Assembly: GCA_014465955.1 (NCBI GenBank)
Contig: JACTVT010000050.1
Location: forward strand, 1-15,956
Source of the DNA: Eubacterium sp.
Lineage (GTDB): Bacteria > Bacillota > Clostridia > Oscillospirales > Acutalibacteraceae
DNA length: 15,956 nucleotides
Direction: 5' to 3'
Part shown: piece by piece, positions 1-6,554 of the stretch
How the letters are laid out: each line of letters starts with the position of its first letter
Numbering within the stretch: the first letter of the stretch is position 1
Notes under the pieces: generated by a model
Database searches by the model: none
What the model saw: only the letters and a program-made list of their open reading frames with translations
What the model was told of the DNA's origin: nothing
Program-made: the position numbers and the translations under genes

Positions 1-432
1 TAAATAGTCTTCTTCATTTCGGATAATATGGTCATAATATGACCGCTGCCATAATTTTTTACCAATCTTTTTATTTGTAAATCGTTTCAATGTACTTACA
101 AATGACGGAACAACTGAATTTGTAGGGGTCGGCGTCCCCGACGACCCGTTATTCGTTATTTCTATTAATAAATGCAAATGATTCGGCATCACAATAAATT
201 TTTCAACATTTACATTATTATATATTTTGTTCATTTCAATTATCTGATTATAAACGATTTTGCCGTATTCGGATAATTTTATTTGCGGGTCGTCGGGGAC
301 GCCGACCCCTACAATATTACCCAATATACATTTTTTATCCTGCGTGCATATTGTTATAAAATATGCGCCGTTTGTGCTGTAATCAAAATTCTGCAAACGG
401 TTTTGTTTGCGTTTCGGCAATTCATTTTCCAT
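1..432 (-). CDS. REP-associated tyrosine transposase (RAYT, Y1/IS200-like), 3' end cut by window edge
   Basis: Reading the minus strand from the ATG at 432-430 gives 144 open codons to the edge. The translation has the layout of the Y1_Tnp/RAYT single-strand DNA nucleases: an N-terminal strand (YFITICTQD, about residues 24-32), a YGKIV block (56-60), the metal-binding HUH motif in MPNHLHLLIEI (His85, His87), and a C-terminal WQRSYYDHIIRNEEDY block (128-143) carrying the candidate nucleophile Tyr132 or Tyr133. RAYTs recognise GTAG-headed REP hairpins, and such elements are abundant in this window. Unusually, two REPs lie inside the gene and are translated (residues 41-49 and 96-104), both in loops between conserved blocks, without breaking the frame. 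No good Shine-Dalgarno precedes the ATG. The remaining C-terminus lies outside the window, so whether the gene is intact cannot be judged. The family call is firm; activity is unknown. Confidence 0.88.
   Translation of the reverse strand, partial: MENELPKRKQNRLQNFDYSTNGAYFITICTQDKKCILGNIVGVGVPDDPQIKLSEYGKIVYNQIIEMNKIYNNVNVEKFIVMPNHLHLLIEITNNGSSGTPTPTNSVVPSFVSTLKRFTNKKIGKKLWQRSYYDHIIRNEEDYL
122..147 (+). repeat. REP element 1 (GTAG head), inside the RAYT gene
   Basis: 26 nt: a GTAG head followed by a 22-nt imperfect palindrome with arms GGGTC/GACCC, an inner GTC/GAC pair and a 3-nt GGC bulge. It is the exact inverse of the element at 287-312, giving a BIME-like inverted pair. It is translated in the RAYT frame as residues 96-104 (GSSGTPTPT). 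Confidence 0.85.
287..312 (-). repeat. REP element 2 (GTAG head on minus strand), inside the RAYT gene
   Basis: Identical in sequence to the element at 122-147 but in the opposite orientation (26/26). GTAG reads from 312 leftwards. Translated in frame as RAYT residues 41-49 (VGVGVPDDP), between the CILGNI and LSEYGKIV blocks. Confidence 0.85.
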
Positions 433-438
433 AGTTTA

Positions 439-467
439 ATGATAACATATAACCCTGAAAAACACAA
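439..467 (-). promoter_or_regulatory. possible RAYT promoter (TTGTGT-17-TATCAT)
   Basis: On the minus strand TTGTGT (467-462) and TATCAT (444-439) are separated by 17 nt. The -10 hexamer ends only 6 nt before the RAYT ATG, so a transcript from it would be leaderless or nearly so. The -35 is weak and this is a moderate call. Confidence 0.35.
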
Positions 468-473
468 TAAATC

Positions 474-502
474 TTGACGGGTTTGGATTAAAATGCTATA
501 CT
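474..502 (+). promoter_or_regulatory. strong sigma-A promoter driving the hairpin leader and first XRE gene
   Basis: TTGACG (474-479), 17-nt spacer, TATACT (497-502), with an extended -10 TGC just before it (494-496). The predicted start (about 509) falls on the first bases of the long inverted repeat, so the transcript would begin with that structure. Confidence 0.75.
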
Positions 503-508
503 TAATGT

Positions 509-678
509 GCAACACAAAATTAAATATATTTTAGTAAATGCCATAGCATTATTTTTTATTTTGGTAAAAAATACATGCTCTTAATATGCTGTGGTTTACT
601 GTAGTATTTAATTTTGTGTTGCAACGAAATTCGGGCTATGTATTTTTTCTGCGTAGCTTCGGCTGCGCATTTTTTTAT
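509..678 (+). ncRNA. candidate structured RNA or attenuator leader, about 170 nt
   Basis: The region between a consensus promoter (474-502) and an intrinsic terminator (650-678) folds as one rod by inspection. P1 pairs 508-525 (TGCAACACAAAATTAAAT) with 606-623, 18 perfect pairs. P2 pairs 533-549 with 586-600, 15 pairs with one G-U and a 2-nt bulge. P3 pairs 550-558 with 565-573, 9 pairs closing the loop TTTTGG. Nucleotides 574-585 are an unpaired bulge and 624-649 a single-stranded linker. No ORF with a ribosome binding site lies within it. Either it is a free small RNA with the XRE gene expressed by read-through, or it is a leader controlling that gene. I recognise no known RNA family. A MITE is the main alternative, but I see no target-site duplication. 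Confidence 0.5.
650..678 (+). terminator. intrinsic terminator upstream of the first XRE gene
   Basis: 8-bp stem TGCGTAGC/GCTGCGCA (650-657 and 662-669, one G-T pair) capped by a TTCG tetraloop and followed by seven T residues. It lies between the promoter and the XRE start codon at 698, so it either ends a small RNA or acts as an attenuator. Confidence 0.75.
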
Positions 679-697
679 TTGGAAAGAGAGAAATGAA

Positions 698-967
698 ATG
701 CCACAAAACAATTCTGTTATTTTAGGCTTGAAACTGCGTTACTGCCGTAAATCAGCAGGCTTCAAACAGTCGCAAATCAGTGAGTTGTGCGAAATTGAGA
801 GGTCGGGAATTTCTTATTATGAATCGGGCAAAATTTTTCCGTCAATTCCATATCTCGTAACGTTTTCAAAAAAATTTCGTGTTTCAATTGATGATTTGGC
901 AGACAATGAAATTTCTTTTGAAGATTTTACCGCTAAGTACCCCGTGTCTCATTTTATAAATGTATAA
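698..967 (+). CDS. small XRE-family (Cro/C1 HTH) transcriptional regulator
   Basis: 89-aa protein that is almost entirely one XRE helix-turn-helix domain: residues about 9-68 (GLKLRYCRKSAGFKQSQIS, then ERSGISYYESGKIFPSIPYL and VSIDDLA), with a short tail ending YPVSHFINV. The ATG at 698 is chosen over an upstream in-frame ATG at 614 because the earlier one lies inside the hairpin leader, while GGAAAGAG sits about 9 nt before 698. The protein aligns throughout with the regulator at 6756-7046, including the same tail, so the two are paralogues. Expression would depend on read-through of the terminator at 650-678 or on a promoter I do not see. Its targets are unknown; autoregulation is typical for this class. 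Confidence 0.85.
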   Translation: MPQNNSVILGLKLRYCRKSAGFKQSQISELCEIERSGISYYESGKIFPSIPYLVTFSKKFRVSIDDLADNEISFEDFTAKYPVSHFINV

Positions 968-972
968 GCAAA

Positions 973-1004
973 GCGATGACTTGAAATCAAGCCATCGCCT
1001 TTTT
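973..1004 (+). terminator. terminator after the first XRE gene, possibly bidirectional with pflB
   Basis: 12-bp stem GCGATGACTTGA/TCAAGCCATCGC (one mismatch) with an AA loop, followed by CTTTTT on the plus strand. It lies between the convergent XRE gene and pflB. The GCGATGAC arm recurs in the terminator of the paralogous XRE gene at 6739-6762. Confidence 0.85.
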
Positions 1005-1018
1005 ATATAACCGAATGA

Positions 1019-3247
1019 TTACATCGATGTATGGAATGTTCTTGCGATAACCTCTTCCTGTTTTTCACGGGTGAGTTTATTGAAGTTAACGGCGTAGCCG
1101 GAAACACGGATTGTGAGTGACGGGTAAAGAGTCGGGTCATTCATTGCGGCAATCAGTTTTTCACGGTTGAGCACGTTTACATTCAGGTGATGCGCATCCT
1201 GTGCAAAGTAGCCGTCAAGCATTGTTGTTAAATGCTCAATTCTGTTGTCCATATCTGTGCCGAGTGTGTCAGGTGTGATAGAGAAGGTATTTGAAATACC
1301 GTCCTGACAGCAGGCATAATTGAGTTTAGCAACTGAATTGAGGGAAGCCAGAGCGCCTTCACAATCTCTGCCGTGCATTGGGTTTGCACCCGGTGCAAAC
1401 GGCTCGCCTGCTTTTCTGCCGTCAGGTGTTGCGCCTGTCTTTTTGCCGTACATTACATTTGATGTAATTGTAAGGATAGACAATGTATGCTTGGCACCTC
1501 TGTAAGCAGGTGTTTTGCAAAGTTCACTGTAGAAGAATTCCATAAGATTTTTTGCAATTTCGTCAACACGATCATCGTCGTTGCCGAATTTAGGGAATTC
1601 ACCTTCTGTTTTAAAGCCTGTGATAATTCCTCTTTCGTCCTTAACAGGTGTAACCTTTGCGTGCTTGATTGCTGAAAGTGAGTCAACTGCAACGCTCATA
1701 CCCGATACGCCGAATGCCATAAGGCGCTCAACATCTGTGTCGTGCAGGCTCATCATAAGTCTTTCATAAGCATATTTATCGTGCATATAGTGAATAACAT
1801 TCATTGTGTTTACATAGAGTTTTGCCATCCACGAAAGGTATTCCTTATATGCCTTAACAACCTCGTCATAGTTGAGAACTTCTTCATCAAACGGCTTGCT
1901 TTCGGGAGCAATCTGTTCGCCCTGAACTTCGTCCTTACCGCCGTTGAGAGCCATAAGAAGAATTTTTGCAAGGTTGCAACGTGCGCCGAAGAACTGCATC
2001 TGCTTGCCCTCTTTCATTGCCGAAACGCAGCAGGCAATTGCATAATCATCGCCGTACATTTTTCTCATAACGTCGTCATTTTCATACTGAATAGAGTCTG
2101 TATCAATAGAAACCTGAGCGCAGAAATCTTTGAAGCCCTGCGGAAGTTCCTGACTCCAAAGTACTGTAAGGTTAGGCTCTGCGCTTGAGCCGAGGTTATA
2201 AAGCGTCTGAAGGAAACGGAAACTTGATTTTGAAACCATATGTTTACCATCTTCGGTAACACCGCCGAGTGAACAGGTTACCCAGACGGGGTCGCCTGCA
2301 AACAAATCGTTGTATTCAGGTGTACGAAGGTGGCGAACTAAGCGGAGTTTAACAACAAGGTCGTCAATCAGTTCCTGTGCGCCTGCCTCGTCAAGCGTAC
2401 CCTCAGCCATATCTCTTTCGATATAGCAGTCAATAAATTCTGCAATTCTGCCGATTGAGTTTGCGGCGCCGTTCTGCTCTTTGATAGCGCCGAGGTAGCC
2501 GAAGTAGAGCCACTGAATTGCTTCTTTTGCATTTTCGGCAGGTCTTGAAATATCACAGCCGTAATCGGCAGCCATAATTTTCAATTGATTCATAAATTCA
2601 AGTTGCTTTGCAAGGTCTTCAAGAAGATGGATTGTTTCCTCGTCGAGAACATCTTTTTCGCCGAGTTTTTTCTTGTCAGCTTTTTTTTGCTCAATAAGGT
2701 AATCCATACCGTAAAGCGCAATTCGGCGGTAGTCGCCGATGATTCTGCCGCGGGCATAGGCATCGGGCAGACCTGTTAAAATACCTGCGTGGCGTGCTTT
2801 TTTCATTGTATCTGTGTAAGCACGGAAAACGCCTGTGTTGTGCGTTGTTCTGTAAATAAACTGCTCCTTGATTTCGTCAGACATTTCATAGCCGTAAGCC
2901 TCGCAAGCCTGAACGGCATTTCTGTAGCCTGCAAAGGGTGAAACGCCTCTTTTGAGCGGCTCGTCTGTCTGAAGACCTACGATAATATCGTCTTCCTTAA
3001 CAACGTAGCCGGGCTTGTGCGACAGAATTGTTAAAACCTTTGTGGTGTCAACATCAAGCACGCCGCCTTTTTCGTTTTCGGCAATCAGAAGTTCTTTAAG
3101 CCTTTTGCTTACTCTTTCTGTCCTTTCAGTAGGCTTTGCCAGAAATGATGAATCACCGTCATAAGCGGTGTAGTTTTTATTTATAAAGTCGCGAACATTG
3201 ATTTCGCTGCACCAGTCACCTGTGTTAAAATTTCTCCAAGCGTCCAT
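1019..3247 (-). CDS. pflB: formate C-acetyltransferase (pyruvate formate-lyase)
   Basis: 742-aa cytosolic glycyl-radical enzyme converting pyruvate and CoA to acetyl-CoA and formate under anaerobiosis. The family's catalytic features are visible: the adjacent cysteines Cys406-Cys407 in YAIACCVSAMKEG, and the C-terminal radical loop RVSGYAVNF with the radical-bearing Gly717, ending RTFHTSM as in classical PflB. Length is near the 760 aa of the E. coli enzyme. The ATG at 3247 follows a strong SD (GAGGAGG, about 9 nt away). The gene stands alone: the usual neighbour pflA (radical-SAM activase) is absent, with a terminator and an XRE gene downstream instead. Upstream it diverges from nrdD, another glycyl-radical enzyme. 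Among related enzymes (glycerol dehydratase, 2-ketobutyrate lyase) the motifs and N-terminus favour true PFL. Confidence 0.97.
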   Translation of the reverse strand: MDAWRNFNTGDWCSEINVRDFINKNYTAYDGDSSFLAKPTERTERVSKRLKELLIAENEKGGVLDVDTTKVLTILSHKPGYVVKEDDIIVGLQTDEPLKRGVSPFAGYRNAVQACEAYGYEMSDEIKEQFIYRTTHNTGVFRAYTDTMKKARHAGILTGLPDAYARGRIIGDYRRIALYGMDYLIEQKKADKKKLGEKDVLDEETIHLLEDLAKQLEFMNQLKIMAADYGCDISRPAENAKEAIQWLYFGYLGAIKEQNGAANSIGRIAEFIDCYIERDMAEGTLDEAGAQELIDDLVVKLRLVRHLRTPEYNDLFAGDPVWVTCSLGGVTEDGKHMVSKSSFRFLQTLYNLGSSAEPNLTVLWSQELPQGFKDFCAQVSIDTDSIQYENDDVMRKMYGDDYAIACCVSAMKEGKQMQFFGARCNLAKILLMALNGGKDEVQGEQIAPESKPFDEEVLNYDEVVKAYKEYLSWMAKLYVNTMNVIHYMHDKYAYERLMMSLHDTDVERLMAFGVSGMSVAVDSLSAIKHAKVTPVKDERGIITGFKTEGEFPKFGNDDDRVDEIAKNLMEFFYSELCKTPAYRGAKHTLSILTITSNVMYGKKTGATPDGRKAGEPFAPGANPMHGRDCEGALASLNSVAKLNYACCQDGISNTFSITPDTLGTDMDNRIEHLTTMLDGYFAQDAHHLNVNVLNREKLIAAMNDPTLYPSLTIRVSGYAVNFNKLTREKQEEVIARTFHTSM

Positions 3248-3278
3248 ATTTTGTGCCTCCTCTTTAGATTGTAATGAT

Positions 3279-3307
3279 ATGATAACAAAATATTGTGGTT
3301 ATTGCAA
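3279..3307 (-). promoter_or_regulatory. probable pflB promoter (TTGCAA-17-TATCAT)
   Basis: On the minus strand TTGCAA (3307-3302) and TATCAT (3284-3279) are 17 nt apart. The predicted start is near 3272, leaving a leader of about 25 nt that holds the SD. Confidence 0.5.
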
Positions 3308-3316
3308 TACCCAAAT

Positions 3317-3336
3317 ATTGATAATTTTGTATCAAT
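3317..3336. promoter_or_regulatory. inverted repeat upstream of pflB, possible operator
   Basis: ATTGATA, 6-nt spacer, TATCAAT: a perfect 7-bp inverted repeat just upstream of the predicted pflB -35. The half-site resembles FNR/CRP-type TTGAT/ATCAA, but the 8-nt gap between those pentamers is too wide for a standard FNR box. A second, longer-range repeat, CTGCCGTTT (3340-3348) with AAACGGCAG (3401-3409), lies beside it, with a further AAACGGC at 3365-3371. The regulator cannot be named from sequence. Confidence 0.35.
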
Positions 3337-3599
3337 TATCTGCCGTTTTATGTGGAATATATACAAACGGCTATTACATTATATTGTATTGTGATTTCCC
3401 AAACGGCAGAGTTCTGCACTTTTGACAATTATTATATGTTTTTTCATTATACAATCTGTACTTGTGATTTTGTAACTTTTTGCAACCAAATTGTGCGAAA
3501 ATTGGCTTGAAGCAAAGGAATTTTCGCTGTTTTATGCGTTTTTGAGGCATTTTTCAAAAATCTACATATCGTTTATTTTTCTGCCATTTAAAAAATATT

Positions 3600-3615
3600 A
3601 CACAATATCTTGTAT
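3600..3615. promoter_or_regulatory. probable NrdR box upstream of nrdD
   Basis: ACACAATATCTTGTAT closely matches the palindromic NrdR box pattern (C-A/T-A-T-A-T core with ACA...TGT-like ends). It ends 17 bp before the nrdD -35. NrdR boxes usually occur in pairs; I see no equally good second copy at the usual spacing, only a weak half-like site near 3668-3683. Confidence 0.5.
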
Positions 3616-3632
3616 TTTTTGCCAAAAAGTTA

Positions 3633-3661
3633 TTGACAGAGCGGTTTTATTTTGATATGAT
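3633..3661 (+). promoter_or_regulatory. nrdD promoter, near-consensus sigma-A
   Basis: TTGACA (3633-3638), 17-nt spacer, TATGAT (3656-3661). The predicted start near 3668 leaves a 70-nt leader. It lies just downstream of the NrdR-like box. Confidence 0.8.
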
Positions 3662-3737
3662 GATAGAGCACGATATAACTGATGTAACAGTTTTGTAATA
3701 AAATTTAAGAAAATGAAAGATTTAATGGGGTAGAGAG

Positions 3738-5936
3738 ATGAAAATCATTAAAAGAAACGGCTCAGAAGCAGATTTTGATCTGGCTAAAATTGTTGCAGCC
3801 GTAACAAAGGCAAATGCTGCATGTGAAAGAGAAGAACTTACAGGCTCACAGATTAACGACATTGCCGAATTTGTTGAATTCAAAATCAAAAAGGCCAACA
3901 GGGCACTGTCTGTAGAAGAAATTCAGGATATTGTTGAAGATCAGATTATGGCGCAGGGCGCATTTGAGGTTGCCAAAAGGTATGTAAGATACCGTTACAC
4001 CCGTTCGCTTGTGCGTAAGGCAAACACAACAGATAACCAGATTCTGTCGCTTATCGAGTGCAATAATGAAGAGGTTAAGCAGGAAAATTCAAATAAAAAT
4101 CCTACCGTAAACAGTGTTCAGCGTGACTATATGGCAGGCGAGGTTTCAAAGGATATTACGAAAAGAATTCTTCTTCCGCAGGATATTGTTGAGGCTCACG
4201 AGCAGGGTCTTATCCATTTTCATGACGCCGATTATTTTGCTCAGCATATGCACAACTGCGACCTTGTAAACCTTGAGGATATGCTTCAGAACGGCACTGT
4301 TATCAGCGAAACAATGATTGAAAAGCCGCATTCGTTTTCAACTGCCTGCAACATTGCAACACAGATTATTGCGCAGGTTGCATCAAGCCAGTACGGCGGT
4401 CAGTCTATTTCACTGTCGCATCTTGCACCGTTTGTGCAGATTAGCAGAGAGAAAATCCGCAAAGAGGTTATTGAGGAATCAAAGGAATTCAGCCTTGATT
4501 TAAACGAAGAGCAGATTGCAAATCTTACCGAAAAAAGACTTCGTGATGAGGTAAGAAAAGGCGTTCAGACAATTCAGTATCAGGTTGTAACACTGCTTAC
4601 CACTAACGGACAGGCTCCGTTTGTTACGGTATTTATGTATCTTAACGAGGCTGAAAACGAGCAGGAAAAGAAAGACCTTGCACTTATTATTGAAGAAACA
4701 CTTTCACAGAGAATTCAGGGTGTTAAAAATGAGAGCGGTGTGTGGGTAACTCCTGCGTTTCCGAAACTTATTTATGTTCTTGAAGAGGATAATGTTACAG
4801 AGGGCACACCTTATTTCTATTTAACAGAACTTGCCGCTAAGTGTACAGCAAAGAGAATGGTACCCGATTATATCAGCGAAAAGGTTATGATGGAACTTAA
4901 AGGCGATGTTTACACCTGTATGGGCTGCCGTTCCTTCCTCACACCTGACAGATTTACAGAGGCAGGCATCGGAAACGTTGCAAATGCCAAGAATTATAAA
5001 GAGGGCAAACATAAATATTACGGCAGATTCAATCAGGGCGTTGTTACGCTTAATCTTGTTGATATTGCTTGTTCATCAGGCGGCGATATGGAAAGATTCT
5101 GGAAAATATTTGATGAAAGACTTGATTTGTGCCACAGGGCACTTCGCTGCCGTCATGAAAGACTGCTCGGCACAATGAGCGACGCCGCTCCGATTTTATG
5201 GCAGCACGGCGCACTTGCAAGGCTTAAAAAGGGTGAAACGATTGATAAACTGCTCTTTAACGGCTATTCAACTATTTCGCTCGGCTATGCAGGTCTTTAT
5301 GAATGTACCAAGTATATGACGGGCAAATCACATACTGATGAAGAGGGCAAACCGTTTGCGCTTTCAGTAATGCAGTATATGAACGATGCCTGCGCAAAGT
5401 GGAAAGCAGAAGAAAATATTGACTACAGTATTTACGGCACACCTCTTGAATCTACTACTTATAAATTCTCAAAATGTCTGCAAAAGCGTTTTGGTATAAT
5501 CAAGGATGTTACAGACAGAAATTACATAACAAATTCCTATCACGTTCACGTTGCAGAGGAAATTGATGCGTTCACCAAATTGAAATTTGAGTCTGAGTTC
5601 CAGGCACTTTCACCGGGCGGTGCAATTTCTTACGTAGAAGTTCCGAATATGCAGGATAATATCCCTGCCGTGCTTCAGGTTATGCAGTTTATTTATGAAA
5701 ATATTATGTATGCTGAGTTGAATACAAAGAGCGACTATTGCCAGTGCTGCGGCTATGACGGCGAAATTAAAATTGTTGAAAATGAGCACGGCAAACTGAT
5801 TTGGAGATGCCCGAACTGCGGCAATGAGGATCAGGATAAGATGAATGTTGCACGACGTACCTGCGGCTATATCGGCACTCAGTTTTGGAATCAGGGCAGA
5901 ACGCAGGAGATTAAGGAAAGAGTTTTACATCTTTAA
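3738..5936 (+). CDS. nrdD: anaerobic ribonucleoside-triphosphate reductase (class III)
   Basis: 732-aa glycyl-radical enzyme reducing ribonucleoside triphosphates to deoxy forms for DNA synthesis without oxygen. Residues 1 to about 95 form an ATP-cone allosteric domain (MKIIKRNGSEADFDLAKIV start). The catalytic barrel follows (NPTVNSVQRDYMAGEVSKDI near 121-140; cysteines in YTCMGCRSF at 394 and 397). Near the C-terminus is a four-cysteine zinc site (Cys668, Cys671, Cys691, Cys694) and then the radical loop RRTCGYIG with Gly710. All key elements are intact and the length is typical. The start follows a purine-rich GGGGTAGAGAG. nrdG begins one base after the stop, so the two form a coupled operon. 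A consensus promoter and a probable NrdR box lie upstream. Confidence 0.97.
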   Translation: MKIIKRNGSEADFDLAKIVAAVTKANAACEREELTGSQINDIAEFVEFKIKKANRALSVEEIQDIVEDQIMAQGAFEVAKRYVRYRYTRSLVRKANTTDNQILSLIECNNEEVKQENSNKNPTVNSVQRDYMAGEVSKDITKRILLPQDIVEAHEQGLIHFHDADYFAQHMHNCDLVNLEDMLQNGTVISETMIEKPHSFSTACNIATQIIAQVASSQYGGQSISLSHLAPFVQISREKIRKEVIEESKEFSLDLNEEQIANLTEKRLRDEVRKGVQTIQYQVVTLLTTNGQAPFVTVFMYLNEAENEQEKKDLALIIEETLSQRIQGVKNESGVWVTPAFPKLIYVLEEDNVTEGTPYFYLTELAAKCTAKRMVPDYISEKVMMELKGDVYTCMGCRSFLTPDRFTEAGIGNVANAKNYKEGKHKYYGRFNQGVVTLNLVDIACSSGGDMERFWKIFDERLDLCHRALRCRHERLLGTMSDAAPILWQHGALARLKKGETIDKLLFNGYSTISLGYAGLYECTKYMTGKSHTDEEGKPFALSVMQYMNDACAKWKAEENIDYSIYGTPLESTTYKFSKCLQKRFGIIKDVTDRNYITNSYHVHVAEEIDAFTKLKFESEFQALSPGGAISYVEVPNMQDNIPAVLQVMQFIYENIMYAELNTKSDYCQCCGYDGEIKIVENEHGKLIWRCPNCGNEDQDKMNVARRTCGYIGTQFWNQGRTQEIKERVLHL

Positions 5937-5937
5937 T

Positions 5938-6462
5938 ATGAATTACGCTGAAATAAAAACAAATGATATTGCAAACGGAGAGGGCGTACGCACCTCTCTT
6001 TTTGTATCGGGCTGCAGGCATCACTGCCCCGATTGCTTTAATTATATGACGTGGGATTTTGCCTACGGCAATCCGTTTACGGATGAAATAAAAGAAAAAA
6101 TATTTGCTGCAACAGAGCCGAAGTGGGTGGCAGGTCTGTCCATTCTCGGCGGTGAACCGTTTGAGCCCGAAAATCAGGGTGCACTGCTTGAATTTTTAAA
6201 GAAATTCAAAGAAAAATTTCCGCAGAAAAATATTTGGTGCTACAGCGGCTTTACTTTTGAAGAAATTATAGGCAAAGAAAAGTCACGTGCCTTTACGCCG
6301 ATTTCGGCAGAACTGCTTTCAATGCTGGATATTCTTGTTGACGGCAGATTTATGAAAGAAAAAAAGAATATCCGCCTGAAATTCAGAGGCTCTGAAAATC
6401 AGCGGATTATTGACGTGAAGAAGACCCTTGAAACAGGCGGAGTTGTTATTTATCTTGATTGA
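5938..6462 (+). CDS. nrdG: anaerobic ribonucleotide reductase activating protein (radical SAM)
   Basis: 174-aa radical-SAM activase that uses a [4Fe-4S] cluster and S-adenosylmethionine to generate the glycyl radical on NrdD. The cluster motif is CRHHCPDC (Cys26, Cys30, Cys33). The family blocks LSILGGEPF, IWCYSGFTFEE, DILVDGRF and LKFRGSENQRIIDV follow. The ATG at 5938 is one base after the nrdD stop. An upstream in-frame ATG (5845) is rejected because it lies inside nrdD and precedes the conserved MNYAEIKTNDIANGEGVR start. An AAGGAAAG lies rather far upstream (about 17 nt), so translational coupling is likely. It is the only activase of this type in the window; pflB has no dedicated one nearby. 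A REP element follows the stop within 10 bp. Confidence 0.96.
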   Translation: MNYAEIKTNDIANGEGVRTSLFVSGCRHHCPDCFNYMTWDFAYGNPFTDEIKEKIFAATEPKWVAGLSILGGEPFEPENQGALLEFLKKFKEKFPQKNIWCYSGFTFEEIIGKEKSRAFTPISAELLSMLDILVDGRFMKEKKNIRLKFRGSENQRIIDVKKTLETGGVVIYLD

Positions 6463-6471
6463 TTAAAATGC

Positions 6472-6497
6472 GGTGCGTCGAGGACGCCGCACCCTAC
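6472..6497 (-). repeat. REP element A, just after nrdG
   Basis: 26 nt, with the GTAG head on the minus strand (from 6497). Aligned with the RAYT-internal REP it differs at 5 of 26 positions, four of which are two compensating changes that turn arms GGGTC/GACCC into GGTGC/GCACC. It may protect or end the nrdDG message. Confidence 0.75.
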
Positions 6498-6514
6498 GGA
6501 AAATGATGAAAACG

Positions 6515-6532
6515 GGCAATTCGTGAATTGCC
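6515..6532. repeat. perfect palindromic hairpin, no GTAG head
   Basis: GGCAATTC-GT-GAATTGCC, 8-bp perfect arms, lying between REP elements A and C. A small CCGA/TCGG repeat (6531-6541) followed by TTTTATT adjoins it, so together they may serve as a weak end signal for nrdDG. It lacks the GTAG head of its neighbours. Confidence 0.5.
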
Positions 6533-6554
6533 GATTATCGGTTTTATTGATTAC

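Noticed and set aside
283..477. Plus-strand 64-codon open frame over the RAYT 5' region
   Set aside because: It lies antisense to the transposase, contains REP sequence and has no ribosome binding site; the minus-strand frame matches a known family.
508..623. MITE (non-autonomous transposon) interpretation of the long inverted repeat
   Set aside because: No target-site duplication at the ends, and a promoter and terminator are placed exactly as for a transcript. Not excluded, but the RNA reading is preferred.
1742..2188. 148-codon plus-strand open frame inside pflB
   Set aside because: Antisense shadow of a firmly identified gene, with no ribosome binding site; the same applies to the long antisense frames in argS and at 13785-14237.
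3317..3336. FNR box upstream of pflB
   Set aside because: TTGAT and ATCAA are separated by 8 nt instead of 4; kept only as an unnamed inverted repeat.
5845..5937. Upstream extension of nrdG by 31 residues
   Set aside because: The extension lies within nrdD in another frame and precedes the conserved NrdG N-terminus.
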